A DNA stretch of 64,000 bases, from the NCBI GenBank assembly GCA_022821495.1, contig JAJEDN010000080.1, forward strand, positions 26,143 through 90,142, in the 5' to 3' direction. The notes beneath the pieces were generated by a model. The model saw only the letters and a program-made list of their open reading frames with translations, made no database searches and was not told the DNA's origin. This document shows, piece by piece, positions 25,224 to 33,313 of this stretch (position 1 is its first letter; the number at the start of each line of letters is the position of its first letter). The position numbers and the translations under genes are program-made. This stretch comes from Candidatus Poribacteria bacterium. GTDB lineage: Bacteria; Poribacteria; WGA-4E; WGA-3G.

Positions 25224-25667
25224 ATGGAATTGCTAAAAAAGTCGGTGCAATCCGTGCTTGAGAAAGACCGGATTGGAAGTCCAGTGTTCCTGCGGTGCGT
25301 CCTTCACGTCGCTGGTGAAGATGTGAACCCACTATCATCGGTGGCAGAGATGACAGCACTCGCGAATGAGTGGATACCCGCATCCCCCGCGAGCGTCTAT
25401 ACGCAAGGGGACGCGAATGGAACACAGGTTACGGTAATGGTTCACTATGTAGGTGGACAGATGGCACTGCTGAGTGTCAATCGGGTTGATGTTGATACCG
25501 CAATTGACCTCATGTTGGTCGGTAACAAAGGGGTCATCTACCATGAAACGCCGGTCGGTAGACACCACTTGAATGCTATCCCGCCAGGATTGGGTGGAAC
25601 AGGCGAACTGACAGCGGCGATCGCACAATCGCTTGACAGGGGTCAGCCTGTCGTATTGGAGGGTTGA
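25224..25667 (+). CDS. Conserved-looking small protein of unknown function
   Basis: 147 residues, no membrane segment or recognised motif. Mixed alpha/beta pattern with GTQVTVMVHYVGGQMALLSVN in the centre, and HHLNAIPPGLGGTGELTAAIAQSL near the C-terminus. A purine-rich leader (GGAAGAGAAAAAAA) precedes the ATG. It ends two bases before the oxidoreductase and is almost certainly co-translated with it, so a role in the same pathway is likely. Confidence 0.6.
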   Translation: MELLKKSVQSVLEKDRIGSPVFLRCVLHVAGEDVNPLSSVAEMTALANEWIPASPASVYTQGDANGTQVTVMVHYVGGQMALLSVNRVDVDTAIDLMLVGNKGVIYHETPVGRHHLNAIPPGLGGTGELTAAIAQSLDRGQPVVLEG

Positions 25668-25669
25668 TC

Positions 25670-26812
25670 ATGCAACAGAACAGAAAATATGGAGTCCTAT
25701 TACTCGGTGGCAATCGCACGCACCAAGAGAATTACGCCTTGAGTTTTGCGCAGGATGCGCGTTGTAGATTGGTCGCCTTCGCTGACGAACCAGAAGCACC
25801 CCCAGAACGGATTGCGTTGGCACGGTCGCTTGCGGAATCGATGGATTTGCCGTTCATAGACCTTGACGCGGCGTTGGCACGTGAGGATGTGCATATCGTC
25901 AGCCTCTGCACGGAGGTAGAACGTCGCGGACGTATAGGCGCGAAATGCGCAGCTGCAGGAAAGCACGTCTATCTTGATAAGCCGATGGCACTCAACCCAG
26001 AAGATACTCACAAGATTATTGATGCAGTTGCGAAAAGTGGTGTCCGAACGCAGATGTTCAGCAACATTCACAGTACCTGGGCACGTACTGTCCAGCAGGC
26101 ATTGACGAGCGGACGGATCGGCGCGCTTCAGGCGATTCATTGTGATGTGCTATTCTCCAAAGGACATCCAGGCACCGCACCTGTCGGAGAGAAAAGAATC
26201 CAAAACCCCACGCTGGAACGTTACAGTTTCGTTGAAGCCAAACCTGAAATGTTCGATGTCGGTGTCTATGCTGTGTCTATGGTGAATTGGTTGACACAGA
26301 AACGCGTGCAGCGGGTTTTTGGCGGAACAGCGAACTATTTCTTCAAAGAGCATCGCGACTGCGGTCTTGAAGACTTTGGTGCTTTGGTACTAACGTTAGA
26401 AGGTGGGATCACAGCGACAATTGTTGGTGGACGCTACGGTTGGCAGAGCCATGCACAGGGTGGTGTTCGGAAAGTACATCTCGTCGGCACCGAAGGCACT
26501 TTGACATTCGATGCGTCGGCGAACCGTTTGGAAGTTTTTGCCGCCGAACCGGCGTTTGAACCGCCAACACCGCATCCGCTCGATCCGATGGGGATGTGGA
26601 GTAGCACGCAAGCAGAGATTCAGATGCGACCGAAACAGCAATGGATAGATGTCGGTAGCGGAGATGATGGACAGCGGGAATTTAGTGCGTTTGTGGATTG
26701 TATTGAGAACGGTGTAGAGAGTGAAATGAACGCCGAATTTGCGGCGCATTCTGTGGAGATCATCTGTGCGGGGTATCGTTCCGCGGCAAGTGGTGAGGTT
26801 GTCGCTATATAG
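25670..26812 (+). CDS. Gfo/Idh/MocA-family oxidoreductase
   Basis: 380 residues from the ATG with GGAGGG seven bases upstream. The N-terminal Rossmann half has GVLLLGGN rather than the usual GxGxxG, and HVYLDKPMAL corresponds to the EKP motif with Asp for Glu. The C-terminal half has MFDVGVYAVSMVNWL and GLEDFGALVL strands typical of the family. Members oxidise or reduce sugars and cyclitols with NAD(P). The weak glycine loop leaves cofactor binding unsure. The small gene upstream is part of the same transcript. Confidence 0.8.
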   Translation: MQQNRKYGVLLLGGNRTHQENYALSFAQDARCRLVAFADEPEAPPERIALARSLAESMDLPFIDLDAALAREDVHIVSLCTEVERRGRIGAKCAAAGKHVYLDKPMALNPEDTHKIIDAVAKSGVRTQMFSNIHSTWARTVQQALTSGRIGALQAIHCDVLFSKGHPGTAPVGEKRIQNPTLERYSFVEAKPEMFDVGVYAVSMVNWLTQKRVQRVFGGTANYFFKEHRDCGLEDFGALVLTLEGGITATIVGGRYGWQSHAQGGVRKVHLVGTEGTLTFDASANRLEVFAAEPAFEPPTPHPLDPMGMWSSTQAEIQMRPKQQWIDVGSGDDGQREFSAFVDCIENGVESEMNAEFAAHSVEIICAGYRSAASGEVVAI

Positions 26813-26826
26813 CCTTTCCCCTTATA

Positions 26827-26977
26827 TTATAGTAAAGCCCATAATTATTGAGACACATCCAATCAAAGCGATTCCCATCTTATTCCTCCCTGATAAGGGG
26901 GGTGTTTTTGCTGGGGTGTTTCCCCTAGGGGGGTTATCTTCGTAAAAGTGTTCATTTATTTTCGGATTTTACTATAA
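26827..26977. mobile_element. MITE-like element, family A, copy 3
   Basis: 151 bases bounded by TTATAGTAAA and TTTACTATAA, with the same interior as the copy at 10344 (including TGGGGTGTTTCCCCTAGG) in the opposite orientation. Its right end overlaps the last codons of hicA. Confidence 0.88.
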
Positions 26978-27208
26978 CCTATAAGCTTCCAGAAATGCAG
27001 CTTTGGAAATGCCAGCTTGGGTACAAATCCTGCGCAATGTTGAGCCTTTGATACGACGATGATTCGGCAAGACTAATACATTTCGGCTTCCATCTGGATT
27101 CTCACGCGCCATACAGATATGATTCCGTTCACGAATTATACGATATCCTAATTGTTCTAATGCCCGGACAACTCTATTTTTAGGGGCATCTGTAGGAAAA
27201 CGAGGCAT
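26972..27208 (-). CDS. hicA: HicA-type toxin
   Basis: 78 residues. HicA features: an N-terminal amphipathic helix (VVRALEQLGYRII), His30 in RERNHICMARE at the catalytic position, VLPNHRRIKGSTLRRICTQAGI. HicA toxins are mRNA interferases held in check by HicB. The ATG overlaps the hicB stop by one base (TAATG). The stop TAG is donated by the TTATAG end of the MITE, so the native C-terminus may have been different. Confidence 0.87.
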   Translation of the reverse strand: MPRFPTDAPKNRVVRALEQLGYRIIRERNHICMARENPDGSRNVLVLPNHRRIKGSTLRRICTQAGISKAAFLEAYRL

Positions 27209-27426
27209 TAGATGTTCACTTCAGTTACGAAAACGTCCAAAGCGGGTTCCTCTGCTTCAAGTTCTTCTTTTCCGAAAGTTTGAATATAAAACCGAATTGC
27301 AGAAGTCACGTCTGCAACGCTTTCTTCGTAGGTATTACCTTGTCCAATGACAACACCTTTCAATCCTAATGGATAAGCGACATAGCCATCGGTATGTTTT
27401 TCGATAATAATTTTGAATGGTTGCAT
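27208..27426 (-). CDS. hicB: HicB-type antitoxin
   Basis: 72 residues from the ATG at 27426 with AAGGTG seven bases upstream. FKIIIEKHTDGYVAYPLGLKGVVIGQGNTYEESVADVTSAIRF is the partial RNase-H-like HicB fold. There is no DNA-binding tail such as a ribbon-helix-helix, which some HicB proteins have. Antitoxin precedes toxin, the reverse of the best-known hicAB order but common. Confidence 0.87.
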   Translation of the reverse strand: MQPFKIIIEKHTDGYVAYPLGLKGVVIGQGNTYEESVADVTSAIRFYIQTFGKEELEAEEPALDVFVTEVNI

Positions 27427-27501
27427 TTTGTTCACCTTACTTTTTATAGATAGTCTCACTGATAGCTTTGAATACAGCACCCACTGCGCCAAAACGGTGT
27501 T

Positions 27502-27521
27502 CATTATACATTAACATTATA
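27502..27521 (-). promoter_or_regulatory. Possible hicBA promoter with direct repeats
   Basis: On the minus strand two TATAATG boxes lie 13 bases apart about 80 bases upstream of hicB. They could be a -10 box and a repeat recognised by the antitoxin complex. No clear -35 box. Confidence 0.3.
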
Positions 27522-27560
27522 ACACAAAATTGCGTCGCGTGCGAATGCAGGATTTTCTTG

Positions 27561-29402
27561 CTATCCGCTAACACCTATCGCTTCAAGTTGCGCAATCTGT
27601 TTTACCCACGATTCTCGGATTTCTGGGGAATAGTCGCCAGGGAGTAGCGATTTTCGTGTGCAGTTGAGGAGAGCTTGTAAGGTTTGGTATTGTCTTATGG
27701 GGCCGATATTGGGGAGGATCCGATCTTCGGCGACAGCAATGATTTCATCTAAAGTGAGTTCACCCGTAGCCTGCGAATCTTCCTTCAAAATGCTGGCGGC
27801 TTCAAGGTCGGAGCGCAACGAGGCGAAACTGGCAGCAGAATAGCCTTCAGTTACCTTCAAAAGCTGTTCCACTGCATCGTCAGGGAGAGAACCCGATAAA
27901 ACCTTCGCAATCGTCCAGCGAAGGAACGCCTCACGGTCTTCACCGCTCGGATCGAGCACGGGAACTACCATATCCCCGACTCTGCCTTCCCGTCGCAAGT
28001 CGGGAGAAAGATTGTAGATGCGGGCAGTCATCAGCAGCCATGTGATGTTACCACGCAGCTGCGGATCCGACATCATCGCCTGTATCTTTCCCGTCAAACG
28101 TCGTTCTGTGCTATGTGCATCCTGTCCGACACCACCGAATTGCGTATCCGCTTCATCAACGAAGATGAGCACCTTCACGAGCGCCATCAACAACCGTCGG
28201 AGCCGTTCAAAGATGACATCCGTCTGTCCGAACCACATACTACGGATATTTTTGAGGACAAGGACAGGTATATCAAGTTCACCGGCAAGTCCCTCAAAAA
28301 TAAAGGTTTTTCCGCTGCCGATGGGACCACAAACGCTCATCCCAGCGAGCGCATCAGGCCCCGTTGAAGTAATACGCGGGATCAGCTGCGTCTTAAGAAA
28401 CTCCACCAGTTTTTGATTCCCGATGATGTCCTTTAGACTGTGTGCGGGTTTTTTGAACTCTACAACATCTTCACCCAACTGTGCTTGGATAAATTCAGAG
28501 ACTTTCTCAATAACAGCCTCGGGTTGGAGCCTCTCACCGGCATAACAGGCAGAAAGAAGGAGTTGACGGAGTGCTTGTATGGATAACCCCGCAGTCAGCA
28601 TTGCGAGTTGTACTTGTGTACCCCAGAGGTTCAACGGCTTCTCTACCAGTTTCGGTGTGTTGTTAAACCATGAAACAAAATGCTGACGTTCCGACATCCC
28701 CGGTGCTGGTATTTCAACAGTGACAACCTGCGGTAACCTAATAATCCGAGAGTTCAGGAGACTCGGAGATTCTGTGATGAAGATTACCGTATCGTTACCG
28801 TTCATAAAATTGGAGTCGGATATCCAATCCTGAACAATACTAACCCTGTGTCTGTCAGGGAGGGAGAGACTCCGAATTTCGCCTTCCGGGAGCAACATAT
28901 CTGCGGCTTCTATCAGGATAATCAGTTTCTCTGATAACAGTTTTTCGCCTTGCGCGTTTGTGCTTCGAGAGAGCAGGCAAAATTGACGGAGGAGTTCAAG
29001 TGCTAACGTCGGGCTGCCGATAGCATCGTTCATGTACTGCGTAAAAGATGCATCCAATGGCTCTGTGGCAGTATCAAGTGAACCGAGAGATGTCCTTTGA
29101 GACCGTGCTGCCTGTGTAGCACTGGGTATGCCACCGCTCGCTTTTATATCCAGATCCGTCTCGGTTGTGCCTCGCCATTGGTTGAACGCTTGCTTAACTT
29201 TTTCACGTTCAGTTTCTTGGGCAAATCTTATGGGACCGTTGAGTTCGTAAACGATCAGAATGAACCCGTCTATATCCCAACTACGGGTCAGAAAAGGGAC
29301 GAGCGGAATATAATCCGTGTCATCTTTTTCGCGTATAAAAAAAAGATCGTGGATATTTCCAGACAGGACGAGACTGCGAGACGTTCCTGAATTAATGAGC
29401 AC
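27561..29402 (-). CDS. AAA+ ATPase with degenerate first module, partner of PspA-like protein
   Basis: 613 residues from a GTG at 29402 (GGAAG five bases upstream). The frame stays open for about 22 more codons without an ATG, GTG or TTG. Residues 160-245 look like an AAA+ module without a P-loop (LIILIEAADML, VIFITESPSLL). The second module has Walker A GPIGSGKT (359-366), Walker B VLIFVDEAD (Asp416, Glu417), TWLLMTAR as sensor 1 and an arginine finger candidate in DLRREGR. Its neighbour 98 bases upstream is a PspA/IM30 protein, the bacterial relative of ESCRT-III, whose eukaryotic partner Vps4 is also an AAA ATPase. A membrane-remodelling pair is therefore a reasonable idea but not shown. 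Confidence 0.78.
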   Translation of the reverse strand: MLINSGTSRSLVLSGNIHDLFFIREKDDTDYIPLVPFLTRSWDIDGFILIVYELNGPIRFAQETEREKVKQAFNQWRGTTETDLDIKASGGIPSATQAARSQRTSLGSLDTATEPLDASFTQYMNDAIGSPTLALELLRQFCLLSRSTNAQGEKLLSEKLIILIEAADMLLPEGEIRSLSLPDRHRVSIVQDWISDSNFMNGNDTVIFITESPSLLNSRIIRLPQVVTVEIPAPGMSERQHFVSWFNNTPKLVEKPLNLWGTQVQLAMLTAGLSIQALRQLLLSACYAGERLQPEAVIEKVSEFIQAQLGEDVVEFKKPAHSLKDIIGNQKLVEFLKTQLIPRITSTGPDALAGMSVCGPIGSGKTFIFEGLAGELDIPVLVLKNIRSMWFGQTDVIFERLRRLLMALVKVLIFVDEADTQFGGVGQDAHSTERRLTGKIQAMMSDPQLRGNITWLLMTARIYNLSPDLRREGRVGDMVVPVLDPSGEDREAFLRWTIAKVLSGSLPDDAVEQLLKVTEGYSAASFASLRSDLEAASILKEDSQATGELTLDEIIAVAEDRILPNIGPIRQYQTLQALLNCTRKSLLPGDYSPEIRESWVKQIAQLEAIGVSG

Positions 29403-29500
29403 TCCGGCTTCCGTACGGAATGCATAGGTCGGGCTTTTAACGGCTATGAGTTCTCGCCCCCTTCTAATTTATTAAAAAGCGAACCTGTTCTGATAGCACT

Positions 29501-30337
29501 TTAGAGCGGCAGCTCAGAATCGGAATCCTCTGTCTTCTTGGCGGGTTCCGTCTCTGTCTTTGTGTCCGTCTGTTGTGCCCCAAAGATCAAAGCATCAAAC
29601 TCGTCCGAGGCATTAGATGAACGCGCTGCAGCGAGGAATTCTTCCTCTTCGCTTTTGGAATCCGTACCAGCCAATTCCTGTGCGACCTTTGAACGTCCTT
29701 TCGCTTTTTCACGGATTTCTCGCATCCGAGACAATTCAGCAGAGGTTCCGTCCATACTGATACCCGAAAGCATATCAGCGATCTCTTCTTGCTCGCGCGC
29801 AGTGATGAGATCAGCAACCGCTTCAGACTGCTCGCTCTTAATCTTATCTAAATCACGATGTAGGCTGGTAATCTGGATTTTATGGGAATCAATATCCGAT
29901 TGGGCACTCTCGATCTCACCTTCGAGTTCATCAATGCGTCCCTCTTTCTCTTGTAGATTGGAATTGAACTCTTGGTAAGCCGTAACACATCGCGTGTATT
30001 CGGCGTGCTGTTTGACTTCTTCCGGAGCCATTCCCTCTTTTTGTAAATCCGCAGCGGTCTGTTGTGCTTTCGCAATTGCCCCAGCTTTCAATTCTTCCAA
30101 ATTTTCGACTTCATCGGTAAGATTCTTTACCGAGGATCTTTTTTGTTCAACGAGTGCGATCAGCTGCCCGATGGCTTGCTTATAGCGTTGGATGTTCCCC
30201 TTCTTATCAGCGATGATGTCTTCATAAGCACCCCTAACGGCTTCGGGGTTTTCCATCATCCTGTCCGCGGTTTCGTGTGCGCGGCCCGTCAACGTATACC
30301 AGATAGCCTTGAAAAATCGTGTGAATCCGTTTGCCAT
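29501..30337 (-). CDS. PspA/IM30 (Vipp1) family membrane-associated protein
   Basis: 278 residues, almost entirely helical with heptads from about 25 to 190. It begins with the amphipathic segment ANGFTRFFKAIWYTL, followed by MMENPEAVRGAYEDII, the typical PspA start (family: NINDMLDKAEDPEKMI). The tail beyond 220 is acidic and Ser/Thr-rich. PspA proteins form rings and filaments on the cytoplasmic membrane and repair or support it under stress. No PspF, PspB or PspC gene is near; the AAA ATPase downstream is the only evident partner. AGGAGA precedes the ATG by seven bases. Confidence 0.83.
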   Translation of the reverse strand: MANGFTRFFKAIWYTLTGRAHETADRMMENPEAVRGAYEDIIADKKGNIQRYKQAIGQLIALVEQKRSSVKNLTDEVENLEELKAGAIAKAQQTAADLQKEGMAPEEVKQHAEYTRCVTAYQEFNSNLQEKEGRIDELEGEIESAQSDIDSHKIQITSLHRDLDKIKSEQSEAVADLITAREQEEIADMLSGISMDGTSAELSRMREIREKAKGRSKVAQELAGTDSKSEEEEFLAAARSSNASDEFDALIFGAQQTDTKTETEPAKKTEDSDSELPL

Positions 30338-30536
30338 TTTAGTTTCTCCTATTGAATCGCACTTGAAAATAATAAGATAAGCGCGATTTTTCTGTATTGC
30401 TTTGCGACCGATATTAATGCCATTTAAACGGTGTGGAACCGTACAGCAAATTCATCGTATCGTATTTTAACATATTTTTATCTAAAACTGCAAGAAAATT
30501 CTGCATAGCGTTTCAGGTAAATCAGGATAGGCAGTT

Positions 30537-30698
30537 TTAGACCTCCATAAACGGTTTCATATCCCAGAGCAGGATACTGCCATCAAAACCGCCACGCGCT
30601 AAGAGGTCAGCATCCGGTGAGAAGGCGACATCTTGAACGTCTATTGAAACTATAGGAGAACTGAATGGATCTGAATGCCCACGAAATTCTGCTTGACA
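30537..30698 (-). pseudogene. WD40-repeat gene remnant
   Basis: Reading the minus strand from about 30698 to a TAA at 30537-30539 gives one WD40 unit: FRGHSDPFSS, VQDVAFSPDADLLARGG, FDGSILLWDMKPF. There is no start codon or upstream blade, so only the last repeat of a once longer gene is left. The rest of the 30338-30753 gap is AT-rich and empty. Confidence 0.7.
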
Positions 30699-30753
30699 CA
30701 AAGGAGATATCTAAATAAAATAAACAATAAACACGACTTTGAATTTGCAGAAG

Positions 30754-33168
30754 ATGGGCATACAACCTACAATACATAGGACATTCTCATATTGGCTGTG
30801 GTTTACCTTATTCGGTGCATTGGCACTGATGCTTGCCAATATGCCGCTATTTAACATACTGGCTTTTGAGTTCTGTGCCGTATTAGCACTCGGTATCTCT
30901 TTCGCTGGAGGGCATGTGCCCCTCACAGTCGTGTGGCAGATGAAACGACAGCCGGATGCCCTTTCCGGTTCACCGAGACAAATTGTGATCCGGTGTTTCT
31001 GGAGTGCACTACTCTTTAACTTGGGGCTGCTCATACTACCGCTCGTTATCATCCTGCTGAATGCGTTACGGATTAAAAATTGCAATTTTAGTGAAGGATT
31101 TCTCTTCTTTTTTCTACTACCTGTAATCAGTTGTGTATACGCGACAGCAGCGGGAACATTCTTCGGGTTCTGGATTAAGAGACGGTGGTTGGCATACTTA
31201 GCATATCTCGGATATCTTTTGCTTTCCTTTGTGCCGGTGGTCATCAATCTGATATTCCATCCGCCGGTGTTTGCGTATCACGCGACCTTCGGATATTTTC
31301 CAGGACCGATTTACGATTTCGTTATTCGGATAACAAATACGCTATTGATCGCTCGCGCGGAAACACTCCTCTGGGCACTCCTGTTTTTTGGACTGTCTGT
31401 TAGTATTTGTGAAATAAGTAGAGATACAGGATTGATGCCCCAACTGAAGTGGCGGAAATTGTTCAGTCTACCTACAAAACGTTTAGCGTTGTATCTGTTA
31501 ATAATCTGCTTACTCGGTTTCCAATTCTATGCAGGCGCGTTAGGTATCCGCCCGACTCGCGGCGATATCGCCCAAAAACTTGGCGGCTTCCGTGAAACCG
31601 CGCACTTTGAAATCTTCTATGCCCGCGAACTTGAAACAGAGATTGAACGGATCGTTGAGGATTGCGAATTCCAGTACGCACAAGTATCTGCCTATCTCAT
31701 GCCAGACGGAGACGTACTCTCTCGGAAAGTCCGCGCTTATATCTATGCATCGCCTGACCAGAAGAAGCAGTTGATTGGTGCAGGTAATACATCCGTGGAA
31801 GATCCGTTTGGACACGGATTTCATATCCACGCCCAAGGTTTTCCGCATCCCGTCTTGAAGCACGAATTGGCACACGTGTTTACCGTGCCTTGGTCGCCGC
31901 TGAAAGTGAGCCTAAAGATTGGACTTCATGAAGGGATTGCGGTCGCAGCGGATTGGAGCGAAGGCAGACTCACGGCGCACCAATGGGCGAAGGCGATGCG
32001 TCAAATGGAGATTGCACCGCCATTGTCAGCCATTATGGGACTCGGATTTTGGGGACACGCCGGTTCACGGAGTTATTTATTCGCGGGTTCCTTTGTTCGG
32101 TTTCTTGTTGATACCTATGGCATAGAGAAATTTAAAGCAACCTTTCCTTTCGGTGATTTTGTTCGACACTATAGCAAGGATTTGTATTCGCTTGAAGCGG
32201 AGTGGATTGATTTTTTGGAAACTGTACCATTACAAGATGAAGATATAGCCTATGCGAGTTACCGTTTAGAGCAACGCAGTGTTTTTGAACGCATCTGTGC
32301 CCATGAGATGGCTGCGCTGCGCAATACCGCGTGGCAGGCGTACTTCCGAAAGGATTTCGTCACCGCTGCAGAGAACTTTGAGAAAATGCTATCAAATGAA
32401 CCTGAGAACTTAACCACACTGCGGGGACTGATGTATAGTGCATATCGAATGCAGAATTATGACACGGCGTTATCTTTAGCGGACCAAATTGCAAGCGCGG
32501 AAGACACCCGGTTCAGTCCTGAAGCAATACTACTGAAAGGCGATATTTACTGGCTAAAAAACGAACACGAAAAAGCATTGAACGCATACACTTCTATCGA
32601 AACAGAATATGATACAATTGAACAGAGGCGTATCAAGCGGATCGTAGCACTCTCTTATCCGAGTATAAGCCAACCCCTATCAAGTGCAGCAATACAAGAG
32701 GATCGATCGCTTCGAGAGTTACTCCGCACTGTCTTGGTTGAACCCAAAGATGCAGCAGAGAAAATGGCATATTTGTCAACATGCATTCAAACAGCGCCAG
32801 ATATGTGGTTAGCCTATCTCTTAGCCAGTGAATTGCTTCATAAAGAAGGGGCATGGCAGAGCAGTAATCAGTATTTGCACAACGCGGTAGTACTCTTAGA
32901 AAAGTCCCAGATATCGGGGAAGATTTCTCCAGAGACTCCATCGCTGCTACAACTGACCCCGCAGCAATACGACAGTCTTCTGTTAGAGACGCGGCAGACA
33001 ATAGGCATCAATGCCTATCATCAGAAAGATTACAAGACCGCGATAAGCGTGTTCGCCGAGATTGCCGAAGATGAAGTATTGCCTCTCGGAACGCTACTAA
33101 AAATGGAAGACTGGAAACAGCGGAGTCATTGGGCACAATTACATCGCCAAAACTCTATAAGTCCTTAG
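30754..33168 (+). CDS. Membrane metallopeptidase-like protein with TPR region
   Basis: About 804 residues. About seven transmembrane segments fill residues 10-260. A soluble part then carries HELAH (370-374) and, 19 residues on, GLHEG with Glu393 as third zinc ligand, the arrangement of peptidase-MA/M1-like gluzincins. From about 515 the chain is TPR-like (AWQAYFRKDFVTAAENFEKML and more). The ATG at 30754 was chosen over the TTG at 30739; neither has a strong ribosome site. Topology would put the peptidase outside the membrane. Substrate unknown. Confidence 0.72.
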   Translation: MGIQPTIHRTFSYWLWFTLFGALALMLANMPLFNILAFEFCAVLALGISFAGGHVPLTVVWQMKRQPDALSGSPRQIVIRCFWSALLFNLGLLILPLVIILLNALRIKNCNFSEGFLFFFLLPVISCVYATAAGTFFGFWIKRRWLAYLAYLGYLLLSFVPVVINLIFHPPVFAYHATFGYFPGPIYDFVIRITNTLLIARAETLLWALLFFGLSVSICEISRDTGLMPQLKWRKLFSLPTKRLALYLLIICLLGFQFYAGALGIRPTRGDIAQKLGGFRETAHFEIFYARELETEIERIVEDCEFQYAQVSAYLMPDGDVLSRKVRAYIYASPDQKKQLIGAGNTSVEDPFGHGFHIHAQGFPHPVLKHELAHVFTVPWSPLKVSLKIGLHEGIAVAADWSEGRLTAHQWAKAMRQMEIAPPLSAIMGLGFWGHAGSRSYLFAGSFVRFLVDTYGIEKFKATFPFGDFVRHYSKDLYSLEAEWIDFLETVPLQDEDIAYASYRLEQRSVFERICAHEMAALRNTAWQAYFRKDFVTAAENFEKMLSNEPENLTTLRGLMYSAYRMQNYDTALSLADQIASAEDTRFSPEAILLKGDIYWLKNEHEKALNAYTSIETEYDTIEQRRIKRIVALSYPSISQPLSSAAIQEDRSLRELLRTVLVEPKDAAEKMAYLSTCIQTAPDMWLAYLLASELLHKEGAWQSSNQYLHNAVVLLEKSQISGKISPETPSLLQLTPQQYDSLLLETRQTIGINAYHQKDYKTAISVFAEIAEDEVLPLGTLLKMEDWKQRSHWAQLHRQNSISP

Positions 33169-33257
33169 TTTGAGCAGGACTTACGCAGCAATTTGCTGGC
33201 GAGGTTTTAAACCTCGCCAGCGGCGTGCGGACAAAATTCTATAAGTCCTTAGTTTGA
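33148..33257. repeat. Direct repeat flanking a GGCGAGGTTT palindrome
   Basis: CAAAACTCTATAAGTCCTTA... at 33148-33173 recurs at 33232-33257 with one change over 26 bases. Between them lie AGGACTTACGCA (family-B end) and the palindrome GCTGGCGAGGTTT / AAACCTCGCCAGC (33195-33221). The first repeat includes the stop codon of the peptidase gene. Confidence 0.8.
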
Positions 33258-33313
33258 ACTCTGGATTAATCTTTAGAAGGATTTTAGATCAATTGAGATC
33301 GTTAGGAGACGCT

